Source of the DNA: Phenylobacterium aquaticum
GTDB lineage: Bacteria > Pseudomonadota > Alphaproteobacteria > Caulobacterales > Caulobacteraceae
Direction of reading: 5' to 3'
DNA: 64,000 bases
NCBI RefSeq assembly: GCF_022695515.1
Contig: NZ_JALDPT010000006.1
Location: forward strand, 62,001-126,000
A program made the translations under genes and the position numbers. Under the pieces are notes generated by a model that saw only the letters and a program-made list of their open reading frames with translations, made no database searches and had not been told where the DNA came from. Every line of letters starts with the position of its first letter. Position 1 is the stretch's first letter. Below, piece after piece: positions 15,995 to 24,384 of the stretch.

Positions 15995-16381
15995 TCAGCG
16001 GCCGTGGGCGCGCAGCTGGGCCGACTTGGCGCTGTCGATATATTCGTCGAGGCGGGTGATGACCCCGTTCTCCATCTTGACCACCACGCAGGCGTCCATG
16101 GCCCACTTGGTCCCGTCGGGCAGGGTGGCCTCCAGGATATGCTGCTGCATGAAGCCGTCGGGCAGGGCCTCGAGCCGCAGGACCCGGTAGTTGCGGTCGG
16201 GCAGGGCGCGGATGAACCAGTCCAGCACCTTCATGTTCTGGTCGACGGTCTGCTCGATGCCGTCATTGTTGTGCCAGAGCTTGGCGTCGGGGTGGTAGCA
16301 GGCGCGCACCGTGTCGGTGTCGCCGCTCTGGATGGCGCCGACGAACTTCTTGGCGAAGGCGATGTAGTCTTGCGGAGTCAT
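15995..16381 (-). CDS. SnoaL/NTF2-like protein
   Basis: NTF2-fold protein of 128 aa. FVGAIQSGDTDTVRACYHPD and LDEYIDS are the recognisable N- and C-terminal segments, with a WHNNDG loop between. Unlike the epoxide-hydrolase-like copies it lacks the R-x-D and WR(D/E)Y motifs, so it belongs to another subgroup. It is the last gene of a three-gene unit with the SDR (11-base gap) and the carotenoid oxygenase, so it may act on their product. No reaction can be assigned. Confidence 0.85.
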   Translation of the reverse strand: MTPQDYIAFAKKFVGAIQSGDTDTVRACYHPDAKLWHNNDGIEQTVDQNMKVLDWFIRALPDRNYRVLRLEALPDGFMQQHILEATLPDGTKWAMDACVVVKMENGVITRLDEYIDSAKSAQLRAHGR

Positions 16382-16392
16382 TGGCGGCGTCC

Positions 16393-17151
16393 TCAGCGAC
16401 CGGTGGTGACGCGTTCGCCCAGCAGGGAGCGGCGCATGGCGAGTTCGAGGGCCTTGGGGTCGCGGGCCAGATTGGCGCGGACGTCCACAGCCATATAGTC
16501 GGTGTCGACCTCGTCGGCGCCCTTGCGGATCGCCTTCAGGCCGGCCTCGGCGATGGTGGCCGGGGTCTCCTTGAAGCCCTCGACATGGCTGGCCATCCGG
16601 GTGTCGACCGAGCCGACGATCAGTGCGGTGACCGAGGTGCCCTGGGGGGCGAGCTCGGCGCGGACGCAGGTGGTCATGGCGCGGCCGGCGAACTTGGACG
16701 GGCTGTAGCCGCCCATGCCGGGGACGGCGACGATGCCGCCGGCCGACAGCACATTGGCGATGGCGCTTTCCTTGTGGCGCGCCAGGATCGGGGCGAAGGC
16801 GCGGCACATGGCCAAAGGTCCGAAATAGTTGGTCTCCATCTCGGCCCGGGCGGCCGACAGGTCGGGCGCCTTCATCAGGGTCTGCATGGAGAACTGGCCG
16901 GCGTTGTTGACCAGGATGGAGACGTCCTGGCACTGGGCCGCAGCGGCCTCGATCTGCTCGGGCTTGGAGACGTCGAGCTTCACCGCGACGATCTTGCCCT
17001 GGCCCTCATCGACCAGGTGCTGGGCGTTGGCCGGGTCGCGGGTGGCGACATAGACCTTGGCCGCGCCGGCGGCGATGAACGCCCTGACGAACGCTTCCCC
17101 GATACCCCGATTGCCGCCCGTGACCAGGGCGACGCTGTCCTTGATGTCCAT
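16393..17151 (-). CDS. short-chain dehydrogenase/reductase
   Basis: Classical SDR of 252 aa with the Rossmann motif TGGNRGIG (about 10-17), NNAG (about 90), the active-site Ser in VLSAGG, and YSPSK as the Tyr-x3-Lys pair. After the Lys the chain continues to an unusual C-terminal third (DEVDTDYMAVDVRANLARDP). Oxidises or reduces an alcohol/carbonyl with NAD(P). It lies 38 bases after the carotenoid oxygenase stop and 11 bases before the NTF2-like gene, so it probably processes the aldehyde or ketone made by the oxygenase (inference). The start at 17151 coincides with the start of family homology. Confidence 0.9.
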   Translation of the reverse strand: MDIKDSVALVTGGNRGIGEAFVRAFIAAGAAKVYVATRDPANAQHLVDEGQGKIVAVKLDVSKPEQIEAAAAQCQDVSILVNNAGQFSMQTLMKAPDLSAARAEMETNYFGPLAMCRAFAPILARHKESAIANVLSAGGIVAVPGMGGYSPSKFAGRAMTTCVRAELAPQGTSVTALIVGSVDTRMASHVEGFKETPATIAEAGLKAIRKGADEVDTDYMAVDVRANLARDPKALELAMRRSLLGERVTTGR

Positions 17152-17189
17152 GGATCTTTTTCTTTTGACTGAAGTGCTTAGGCGAAAAT

Positions 17190-18668
17190 CTAAAGGTCGA
17201 GCTTCCCGTTCTTGATGAACTCGCGGTCGGCCCAGACGCTGTGGGTGCCGCTGGAGATCTTGTGGGGCAGGGCGATGCGGACGACCGGCCCGGCCTCGAA
17301 GTTCTTGCAGTCCACCAGGATGCATTCCGAGGTCTGGGTGTTCTCGTCGATGATGAAGCTGACCAGATAGCCGTCGTCTTCGTCCTTGGCGTCGATGCGC
17401 GGGACGAACGGGCTTTCGCTGGCAAAGCGGCCCTCCGGCAGGTTGAGCGCCCAGCTCTCGCCGGTCTGGAGGTCGTGCTTCACATAGCCGTTGAACAGGA
17501 ACCAGCCCGGCTTGGTCGTGGTGGAATAGGCGTAGCGATAGGGCTTGCCGGCATAGCGCTGGTTGAACATGCCGAACTCCAGGATCCGGTCATCCATGTG
17601 GTGCTCGGTGGTCTCGCCGGTCTTCAGGTTGAAGCGCCAGCGGTGCAGCTTGGGAATGAAGCTGTGCTCGTCGACGAAGGCCATCATGTGGGCGTAGCCG
17701 TCGGGCGCGTCGGCCAGGGGGCGCGGGGTCGGCTTCTCCTGGAAGTAGCCGTCCATGACGATCTCGTCGCCTTCCTCATAGGCGTTGAGGAAGTGCAGGA
17801 TGTAGGTCGGGTCGGCCTCGAACCACTTGATATCCTGGGTGTCGCCATAGCGCGGGATCACCGCGAAGCGCGACGGCATGCCCCGGTGCTCGCGCACGGC
17901 GTGGACGTTGCGCTTCAGGAGCTCCTCGTCCCAGAACACCGGCAGGTCGTTGAGGATCGAATAGTTGGTCGTGAAGACCATGTCGTGCGGCAGGCGCGGG
18001 CCGGGCAGGGGCACGGGCACGTAGTGGACCAGCTTGCCGGTCTTATCGACCACGCCGTAGTGCATGTAGGGCGCGGACTTCGAGTAGTTGAAGAACAGCA
18101 GTTCGCCGGTGGCCTCGTCGATCTTGGTGTGGGCCGAGACGCCGTCGAGCGGCCCCCAGCTGGCCACGCCGCCCTGTTCCAGGGTCTCGGGATCGAGCCA
18201 ATAGGCCTCGCCGCACTGGTAGAAGGTCGAGACGATCTTGCCGCCGTGGACCACCACGTCGGTGGAGGAGGAATCCTTCAGCCCGCCATGGGCCCCGAAG
18301 CCCGGCCGCAGGGAGACCTCCGGACCGTCCATCAGTCCGCCCCAGAGCGACTGGCCGGCTTCCTGCTCGGCCTGGAAGCCGCGGGTGCGGACGAAGCGGT
18401 TGCGATAGTCGGCGCGGCCGTCCTTGAAGCTGATCATGTGAATCATGCCGTCGCCGTCGAACGGGTGATAGCGGCCGAGCGGCTGCTGCACCGGGTTCTC
18501 GGTGTTGCGCACATAGAGCCCGTCGATGTCGGTGGGGATCTTGCCATCGATCACCTCCAGATCGGTGGCGTTGACCTCCTCATGCAGCGGCGTCCAGGCG
18601 CCGTTGAGATAGGGATGGTTGCTGGGCCGCAGCGAGGTCTTCACCGGCGGCAGACGCTCCATCTTCAT
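17190..18668 (-). CDS. carotenoid oxygenase family protein (carotenoid/lignostilbene cleavage dioxygenase)
   Basis: Non-haem iron dioxygenase of 492 aa that in this family splits a conjugated C=C bond of carotenoids, apocarotenoids or stilbenes into two carbonyls. All four iron-binding histidines of the seven-bladed propeller fold are visible: H180 (GVSAH), H228 (RLPHDM), H292 (YILHFLNAYE) and H476 (SSGTHSVW). Length is normal and there is no signal peptide, so it acts in the cytoplasm. It heads an operon with an SDR and an NTF2-like gene. The divergent exported NTF2-like gene across 162 bases shares its promoter region. Carotenoid versus lignostilbene substrate cannot be decided here. Confidence 0.92.
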   Translation of the reverse strand: MKMERLPPVKTSLRPSNHPYLNGAWTPLHEEVNATDLEVIDGKIPTDIDGLYVRNTENPVQQPLGRYHPFDGDGMIHMISFKDGRADYRNRFVRTRGFQAEQEAGQSLWGGLMDGPEVSLRPGFGAHGGLKDSSSTDVVVHGGKIVSTFYQCGEAYWLDPETLEQGGVASWGPLDGVSAHTKIDEATGELLFFNYSKSAPYMHYGVVDKTGKLVHYVPVPLPGPRLPHDMVFTTNYSILNDLPVFWDEELLKRNVHAVREHRGMPSRFAVIPRYGDTQDIKWFEADPTYILHFLNAYEEGDEIVMDGYFQEKPTPRPLADAPDGYAHMMAFVDEHSFIPKLHRWRFNLKTGETTEHHMDDRILEFGMFNQRYAGKPYRYAYSTTTKPGWFLFNGYVKHDLQTGESWALNLPEGRFASESPFVPRIDAKDEDDGYLVSFIIDENTQTSECILVDCKNFEAGPVVRIALPHKISSGTHSVWADREFIKNGKLDL

Positions 18669-18745
18669 AAGCGCACTCCGAATCTCGTGGCCGCGGCCGA
18701 GACGGCCGCCCTTGAATTCAACCTAGCAGCATGGTCTTGTTGTGC

Positions 18746-18763
18746 AAGTGACCGGGGTCGCTT
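18746..18763. promoter_or_regulatory. imperfect inverted repeat, candidate operator
   Basis: AAGTGACC-GG-GGTCGCTT is a dyad with one mismatched pair per arm, placed in the 162-base gap between the divergent carotenoid-oxygenase operon and the exported NTF2-like gene. A 10-bp palindrome, TTGAATTCAA, lies close by at 18712-18721. Confidence 0.35.
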
Positions 18764-18830
18764 CGCGGCGAATTGTTGATCGCGTTGGACAGGCTTTGGC
18801 GACGCCCCGCGAGAGGGCACGGAGGACGAC

Positions 18831-19292
18831 ATGAAGCGCACCCTGGGCCTGATGGCCATGGTCCTGACCCTGGCCGCGGCGGCCGCGCCGGCGCAGGCGG
18901 CGGACACCGACGCCAGCCGCATCGCGGTGGCCAAGGACATGATCGCGGCCTGGAAGAACGCCGACTGGAGGCACGCCGCCGACCTGTTCGCCGAGAACGG
19001 CGTGCTGCGCTCGATGATGATCGAGCCGGTGGTCGGCCGGCCGGCGATCTATGAGCGCATCGCGGCCCTGGGCAAGGGCGCGCCGGGCGGGGTGACCCTG
19101 GACGTCAGCCATATGGGCGTGATCGACGGCCTGGTGTTCATCGAGCGCACCGACCGCTTCGTCTATAACGGCCATGCGGGCGCGACCCCGGTGGTGGGTG
19201 TGCTCGATATCCGCGACGGCAAGGTCCAGGAGTGGCGCGAATATTACGACCGCGCCTCGCTGCTGAAGGAGATGGGCGTCGCGCCGAAGTAG
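18831..19292 (+). CDS. secreted SnoaL/NTF2-like protein, limonene-epoxide-hydrolase-like
   Basis: Protein of 153 aa with a clear Sec signal peptide (about 1-23, LGLMAMVLTLAAAAAPAQAA) and a mature NTF2 domain that should fold in the periplasm. It keeps R106 and D108 (IERTDRF) and has Glu137 in EWREYYD at the position of Asp132 of limonene-1,2-epoxide hydrolase. It is a close paralogue of the cytoplasmic protein at 9643-10059 (shared SMMIEP, HMGVIDG, PVVGVL). GGAGG lies 7 bases before the ATG. It ends 3 bases from the stop of the convergent thiolase gene. Confidence 0.88.
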   Translation: MKRTLGLMAMVLTLAAAAAPAQAADTDASRIAVAKDMIAAWKNADWRHAADLFAENGVLRSMMIEPVVGRPAIYERIAALGKGAPGGVTLDVSHMGVIDGLVFIERTDRFVYNGHAGATPVVGVLDIRDGKVQEWREYYDRASLLKEMGVAPK

Positions 19293-19295
19293 GCG

Positions 19296-20504
19296 TCAGC
19301 TCACCCGCTCAAACACCATGGCGGCGCCGACCCCGACGCCGCCGGTGGCGGCCACGAGGCCGGTCTCGGCGTCCAGCTGGGCCATGTCGTCCAGCAGGGT
19401 GGTGGCGAGCACCGCGCCTGTCGCGCCCATCGGGTGGCCCATGGCGAGGTGCCCGCCATTGGGGTTCACCCGGGCCATATCGACGTCGAAGTCGCGCTCG
19501 AACAGCACCGGGGCGACGGCGAAGGCCTCCATGAACTCGATGGCGCCCAGGTCGCCGATGGCGAGACCCGCCCGCTCCAGCACCCGCTTCAGGGCGGTGA
19601 AGCCGGCGGTCAGCTGCATGACCTTGTCGTCGGCGCTCTCGGCGATCGCGCGGATGCGGACCAGCGGCTTGAGGCCGTGACGGCGGCCGGCCTCGGCCGT
19701 GCCGACCAGGATCAGGGCCGCGCCGTCGGCGATCGGCGGGCAGTGGGCGACGGTGTGCAGGTGCTCCACTTTGCCGAGCTCCGGCTTGTGTGCCAGCATG
19801 ATCTCGTCGAAGCCTTGCGCGCCGGCGGCGGCGAACACGGGCCCGAGGCGGGCGAGGGTGGCGCCATCGCCGAAATCTCGGATGTTCTCGTCGCGGTCGA
19901 GGGCGATGGAGCCGTCGGCGGCGGTCACCGGAATCACGCGGTCGGCATAGCGCCCGGCGGTCCAGGCCGCGGCGGCGCGCTGGTGCGAGCGCATCACGGC
20001 GGCGTCGAGATCGGCGCGGCTGACGCCTTCGCGGGTGGCGAGAAGGTCGGCGGCGAGGCCGGGCGGGGCCCAGCCCATGGCGCCGGCCAGGCCCATGTCG
20101 GTGTAATAGTCGGCGTTGTCGGTCATGAACGCGACCTGCGACATGCTCTCCACCCCGCCGGCCAGGGCGAGGTCGGCCTGGCCGGAGGCCACGCGACGGG
20201 CGGCGTCGGCGAGCGCCGAGAGGCCCGAGACGCAGAAGTTGTTGATGCTGAGGCTGGGCAGGGTGTCGGGCAGATTGGCCTGGACCCGAGCGGCGAGCGC
20301 GACATGACCGCCCTGGACGCCCACCTGGGTCACGCAGCCCAGGGTGAAGTGCTCGGCGGCGTGGACGGCCTCGCGGCCGTTGCGGCGCTCCAGCGCGCGG
20401 GCCAGCTGGGCGACCATCTGGGCGGGGGTGACCTTGGCCAGCGACCCGTCCGGGCGACCCTTGCCGCGCGGCGTGCGCACCGCATCGAAAATATAGACCG
20501 ACAT
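19296..20504 (-). CDS. thiolase-family protein with altered active site
   Basis: Protein of 402 aa with the two-half thiolase fold. The nucleophilic Cys is present (C91 in NNFCVSGL) and the GHPMGATG His (H357). Two usual residues are changed: the Cys of the C-terminal C-x-G-G-G motif is Thr387 (VAATGGVGVG), and the Asn of NEAF is Met (MEAF, about 325). Normal thiolases use that second Cys as the acid/base and the Asn for the oxyanion hole. It may still act on acyl-CoAs in beta-oxidation, but by a modified chemistry. GGGAG precedes the ATG. The creatininase-like gene lies 93 bases upstream in the same direction. Confidence 0.88.
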   Translation of the reverse strand: MSVYIFDAVRTPRGKGRPDGSLAKVTPAQMVAQLARALERRNGREAVHAAEHFTLGCVTQVGVQGGHVALAARVQANLPDTLPSLSINNFCVSGLSALADAARRVASGQADLALAGGVESMSQVAFMTDNADYYTDMGLAGAMGWAPPGLAADLLATREGVSRADLDAAVMRSHQRAAAAWTAGRYADRVIPVTAADGSIALDRDENIRDFGDGATLARLGPVFAAAGAQGFDEIMLAHKPELGKVEHLHTVAHCPPIADGAALILVGTAEAGRRHGLKPLVRIRAIAESADDKVMQLTAGFTALKRVLERAGLAIGDLGAIEFMEAFAVAPVLFERDFDVDMARVNPNGGHLAMGHPMGATGAVLATTLLDDMAQLDAETGLVAATGGVGVGAAMVFERVS

Positions 20505-20597
20505 CGGGCCGTGCTCCCTAGGCGTCCCGTCCCGGACGCTGGTCAGTCTTGTAAACGAAGTCGGTTCGGCTTGGCGATAGGCGAGAGGCGCCCACGA

Positions 20598-21416
20598 TCA
20601 CTTCGCCGCATCCGCCTGGGCGAGGTCGCGCTTGAGCTCTTCGACGGCCAGCTTGATGCGGAGCGCCCCGAACTTGCGGCCGAGCGCGGCGGTCGCGCCG
20701 CGCGGATCGCCGGAGAAGCCTTCCGGGCTCAAGGGGCCGTTGCCCTCCTCGGTGAGGTCGCCGGGGTGCAGGGTGTCGGTCCGCACCAGGGCGGGGGCCA
20801 CGGCCAGGGTCTCGGCGGTGTCCCACAGGCCGCCGTGCCCGCCGGCGGTGTGGCCGGTGGCGCGGATCTCCGCCTCGATCTCGCTGCGGGCCCGGGTGTA
20901 GCTGTCGGAGACGAAGAACACTCGCACGCCCTTGGGCGCGAACTCCGCGTCCAGCTTCTCGGCCAGCGCCTTCAGCGGCGCCTGGCTGGGGCCATGGTCG
21001 CTGAGCAGGGCGATGCGCTTGAACCCGCCGCCGATCAGGCTGCGCGCCACCTGCTCGTTCACGGCGGTGAAGGTCTCGGGCGTCAGGGTGATGGTGGCCC
21101 CGACGTTCCTGAGCTTGTCCGCATTGGGGGCGAAGGGCAGGACCGGGGTGACGATGGCGTCGCCCAACTGGCGGGCGATCTCGCCGGCATAGGCGTGGAC
21201 GCGGGCGCTGTGCTTGCCATAGGCGACGCTCGGACCGGTGGCCTCGGTGCCGCCGCTGTAGATCAGGGCCACCGGCTTGCCGGCCGCCAGCCGGGCCTGA
21301 AGCTCCGGCATCGTCAGGTCTTCCATATAGACCGAGGCCGGCGCCGGCGCGGCGTGGGCGGGGCCACTCGCCAGGGTGAGCGCCGCGAGGGCCCCCAGCC
21401 AGATTCGTCCACTCAT
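20598..21416 (-). CDS. exported creatininase-family protein
   Basis: Protein of 272 aa with a Sec signal peptide (about 1-23) and a creatininase-type amidohydrolase domain. Creatininases bind two metals through an E-x-H-G...D motif, a later HG motif and a GH...E motif. Here the first motif reads GGTEATGPSVAYGKHS: the Glu is kept, the first His is Thr and the Asp is replaced by His. SDHGPSQ and GGHGGLWDTAET cover the other sites. Activity on creatinine is therefore unlikely; hydrolysis of another cyclic amide or lactone in the periplasm is possible. It faces the tandem TetR gene, which may control it together with the thiolase. Confidence 0.82.
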   Translation of the reverse strand: MSGRIWLGALAALTLASGPAHAAPAPASVYMEDLTMPELQARLAAGKPVALIYSGGTEATGPSVAYGKHSARVHAYAGEIARQLGDAIVTPVLPFAPNADKLRNVGATITLTPETFTAVNEQVARSLIGGGFKRIALLSDHGPSQAPLKALAEKLDAEFAPKGVRVFFVSDSYTRARSEIEAEIRATGHTAGGHGGLWDTAETLAVAPALVRTDTLHPGDLTEEGNGPLSPEGFSGDPRGATAALGRKFGALRIKLAVEELKRDLAQADAAK

Positions 21417-21564
21417 GCGCTTGTCCCCCGTTCCACCGTTGAGTGGGCGTCAGCGCCCCGGATCGTCAAGCGCCAAGCCCCCGCGCCGGGCTTTGAGATC
21501 GCGACCGCCCCCCATAAGATCACCGTCGCTCAGAGGCTGAACGCCCGGGGCTGGGAGGAACTTC

Positions 21565-22782
21565 GTGAACACCCGTCCGCCTACGCGCCGGTTCGAGGCG
21601 CGCCGCGCCGCCATCGTCGCCTCGGCCGTCGGGGTGATCAACCGCAAGGGCGTGCGCGGCATGACGCTGGGCGACGTCGCCTCCTGCCTCGACCTCGTGC
21701 CGACCGGGGTGATCTATTATTTCAAGAACAAGGAGGCCCTGGCCCAGGCCTGCTACCTCCAGGGCGTGGAGCAGTTCGACGGCCTGCTGGCCGAGGGGCT
21801 GGCCGGGCGCGAGGTCGCCGAGCGGCTGACCCTGTTCCTAGACGCCTATTTCGCCTTCCGCCGCCGGATCGCCGAGCGCGAGGCGCCGGAGGTGGTCGTG
21901 TTCAACGACGTGCGCGCCCTGAACGACGAGGCGGTCAATGCGGCCTATGTGGACCTCTTCCGGCGCACCCGGTCGCTGCTGGATGTCCCGCAGACGGAGC
22001 GCCGGGCCCGCAACGCCCTGAACGCGCGGGCCCACATGCTGCTGTCGGAGGTGTTGTGGTCGATCGTCTGGCTGCCGCGGCGCGAGCCGGAGGACTTCGG
22101 CTGGGTCGGGCGGCGGTTCGCCTCCATGGTCTGCGAGGGGCTGGCGGCGCCCGGGGCGGCCTGGAACCCGATCCCGCTCACCCAGCTGATGGCGGCGCGG
22201 CGCGAGGATTCCGCCGAGCTGTTCCTGTGCGCGGCGACCGAGCTGATCAATGAGCAGGGCTATGTCGGGGCCTCGGTCGAGAAGATCTCGGCCCGGCTGA
22301 ACGTGACCAAGGGGGCGTTCTATCACCACAATGCGGCCAAGGATGACCTGGTCCTGGCCTGTTTCCAGCGGACCATCGAGGTGATGCGCCTGGCCATCCG
22401 ACAGGCCGAGCAGGTGGCGGAGACCGGCTATCAGGCCCTGGCCTCGATCGCCGCGTCCCTCGTGGAGTACCAGATGTCGGGCAATGCGCCCCTGCTGCGC
22501 ACCTCGGCCCTGACCTCCGTGCCCGAGGCGATCCAGCGGACCCTGCTCGACCAGTTCGATCGCATCTCCGAACGGTTCGCCTCGATGATCTGCGACGGCG
22601 TGGCGGACGGCTCGCTGCGGCCCGTCGACGTGAACATCGCCGCCCAGATGATCACCGGCATGATCAACGCCGCCGCCGACCTGAAGTTCTGGACCCACGA
22701 GCTGTCGCCCGCCGACGCCGTGGCGCTCTATGTGCGGCCGTTCTTCGAGGGCCTGGCCACGCCGGAGGGGGAGGGCCGGTAG
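21565..22782 (+). CDS. tandem TetR-family regulator (two complete TetR units)
   Basis: Regulator of 405 aa, about twice the usual TetR length. The first HTH is around residues 15-60 (RKGVRGMTLGDVASCLDLV, then GVIYYFKNKEAL), followed by a ligand domain; a second HTH is at about 218-262 (ASVEKISARLNVTKGAFYHH), with its own ligand domain (about 265-400). TetR proteins normally bind DNA as dimers of single-HTH chains; this one may act as a built-in pseudo-dimer. The start is GTG at 21565 with GGGAGGAAC upstream. It diverges from the creatininase-thiolase unit (148-base gap) and is followed by a hairpin. Confidence 0.9.
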   Translation: MNTRPPTRRFEARRAAIVASAVGVINRKGVRGMTLGDVASCLDLVPTGVIYYFKNKEALAQACYLQGVEQFDGLLAEGLAGREVAERLTLFLDAYFAFRRRIAEREAPEVVVFNDVRALNDEAVNAAYVDLFRRTRSLLDVPQTERRARNALNARAHMLLSEVLWSIVWLPRREPEDFGWVGRRFASMVCEGLAAPGAAWNPIPLTQLMAARREDSAELFLCAATELINEQGYVGASVEKISARLNVTKGAFYHHNAAKDDLVLACFQRTIEVMRLAIRQAEQVAETGYQALASIAASLVEYQMSGNAPLLRTSALTSVPEAIQRTLLDQFDRISERFASMICDGVADGSLRPVDVNIAAQMITGMINAAADLKFWTHELSPADAVALYVRPFFEGLATPEGEGR

Positions 22783-22787
22783 GGTTC

Positions 22788-22812
22788 CCCTTCTCCCGCA
22801 AGGGGAGAAGGG
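22788..22812. terminator. hairpin of the cccttctccc family after the tandem TetR gene
   Basis: A perfect 10-bp stem (cccttctccc/gggagaaggg) with a 5-base loop begins 5 bases after the stop codon. The same palindrome type occurs widely between genes in alphaproteobacteria (recalled), so it may be a repeat that also serves as terminator. No T run follows. Confidence 0.55.
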
Positions 22813-22876
22813 ATCGTTGCCCGTCGGCGAATTGATGGCATATTGCGTGCCAAATTATCGCGCTTCGAGGTTCTCC

Positions 22877-23251
22877 ATGCGACTTGTTCTGCGGCTGCTG
22901 CTCGGCGTCATCGGCCTTCTGGCCCTCATCCTGGCCGCGCGGCTGTGGATGGACCCGGCCATGGCGGGGGCGAAGCTGGGCGTGGCGGCGAACGGGCCGC
23001 TGGGGATGGCGACGCTGCGGGCGGACCTCGCCGGCTTCTTCGGCGTGGCGGGCGGCCTGACCCTGGCGGGCGCGATCCGGTCGGACGCCAAGCTGCTGAC
23101 CGCGCCGATGCTGCTGATCGGCGCGGCCCTGACGGGGCGGGTGGTCACCGTGATCGCCATGGGCCTGAAGCCCGAGATGGTTGGGCCCATGGTGGTCGAG
23201 GCGGTGCTGCTGGTCGTGCTGGCCTTCGGCCGACGGACCCTGAAGGCCTAG
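22877..23251 (+). CDS. small four-helix membrane protein, DUF4345-like
   Basis: Protein of 124 aa, almost entirely hydrophobic with about four membrane helices (about 4-22, 45-66, 74-92, 98-117) and a conserved-looking DPAMAGAKLGV segment between the first two. The layout recalls the DUF4345 family, whose function is unknown. The start at 22877 is set by GAGG 7 bases upstream. Its TAG stop overlaps the stop of the convergent hydrolase gene within a shared CTAG. Confidence 0.7.
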   Translation: MRLVLRLLLGVIGLLALILAARLWMDPAMAGAKLGVAANGPLGMATLRADLAGFFGVAGGLTLAGAIRSDAKLLTAPMLLIGAALTGRVVTVIAMGLKPEMVGPMVVEAVLLVVLAFGRRTLKA

Positions 23252-24282
23252 AACTGGCCGAAGCGGACCTCGTCGCTCCCCACCGGCAGCTCGAGGGTCA
23301 TGCCGTCCTTGGCGAGGCGCCAGTTGGGAAAGCCGACGGCGTCGATGCCCTTGGTGAAGGTCTCGGGGCTGAAGAACGGCAGGCCCGCCTGGGTGAGGTG
23401 ATAGAGCACCAGCTGCTTTACGCCGGCCGCCTTGGCGATCTCGGCGGCCTCGACGGGGCTGGTGTGATAGGTGACCGTGTCGCCCATGATCGAGCTCATC
23501 CGCTCCTGACCCAGCATGCCCAGGCCGTCGGCCAGCTGGCGGGTCATGGCGTTGTTCTGGGCCTCGTGAATCAGGACGTCGGCGCCCTTGGCGGCCACGG
23601 CGAGGGGCGGCCACTTGATGGTGTCGCCGCTGACCACGACCGAGCGGCCCTTATAGTCGAAGCGATAGGCATAGGCCGGCGTGGCCGGCTTGTGATTGAC
23701 CTGGATGGCGGTGACGGTCAGGCCGTCCTGGCTCCAGGCGACATGGCTCTGGACCCCTTGGGCGTCCGGCTTGGCGGGCATGGGGATGACCTTGGCCTGC
23801 AGGAGCCCGAGCGCGATCGGCAGCTTCACGGCGCCATGCTCGTGGTGGGCGTGGCGGAACCCGTGGTCGATGGCGTAGGCCTCGTTCAGACCGGCGGCCA
23901 GATGCTCGACGCCGGGCGGGCCCACGACCTGAAGCGGGGCGGGGCGGCCGGCAACCCAGCTCTGCATGTTGAATTCGCCGAGGTCGCCGATGTGGTCGGA
24001 ATGCAGGTGGGTGACGAACACGGCCTTCACGGTCGCAATCGGCATGCGCCACAGCTGCAGGTTCTCAGACGACTCCGAGCCGATATCGACCAGATAGAGC
24101 GCGCCGCCGGCCTGGATCGCCACGCAGGGCTTGGCGCGGTCGCGGACGGGCAGGGGGCCGGAGGTGCCGCACATCGTCACCTTGAGGCTGTCGGCGGGGG
24201 CGGGAGATTGGGCCAGGGCCGGGGCGGCCCCCAGCATCAGCAGGGCGGACGCCGCCGCCAGAACGCGTCGCGAGATCTTCAT
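23248..24282 (-). CDS. exported metallo-beta-lactamase-fold hydrolase
   Basis: Protein of 344 aa with an N-terminal signal peptide (MKISRRVLAAASALLMLGAA; a twin-arginine-like RR is present) and an MBL domain of the RNase Z/arylsulfatase type. THLHSDHIGD is the H-x-H-x-D-H zinc motif; VVSGDT supplies the bridging Asp; NHKP and YHLTQAG further His. Likely a periplasmic two-zinc hydrolase of esters, sulfates or lactones; the substrate is unknown. The start at 24282 is preferred over one 39 bases upstream because the signal begins there. It diverges from the acyl-CoA dehydrogenase gene across a region that contains an FNR-type site. Confidence 0.87.
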   Translation of the reverse strand: MKISRRVLAAASALLMLGAAPALAQSPAPADSLKVTMCGTSGPLPVRDRAKPCVAIQAGGALYLVDIGSESSENLQLWRMPIATVKAVFVTHLHSDHIGDLGEFNMQSWVAGRPAPLQVVGPPGVEHLAAGLNEAYAIDHGFRHAHHEHGAVKLPIALGLLQAKVIPMPAKPDAQGVQSHVAWSQDGLTVTAIQVNHKPATPAYAYRFDYKGRSVVVSGDTIKWPPLAVAAKGADVLIHEAQNNAMTRQLADGLGMLGQERMSSIMGDTVTYHTSPVEAAEIAKAAGVKQLVLYHLTQAGLPFFSPETFTKGIDAVGFPNWRLAKDGMTLELPVGSDEVRFGQF

Positions 24283-24384
24283 GTCGATGTCTCTTCGGAG
24301 CGGAGCGGGCCGATCCCGCATCGTTGGGCGAAGAGTGAACTAATGGCAGTTGTCGTGCAATAATAATCGCAAGGCCCCGACGGC

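Noticed and set aside
19434-22253. Open frame of 939 codons running through thiolase, creatininase and TetR genes
   Set aside because: It crosses three real genes and has the repetitive composition of an antisense or out-of-frame reading.
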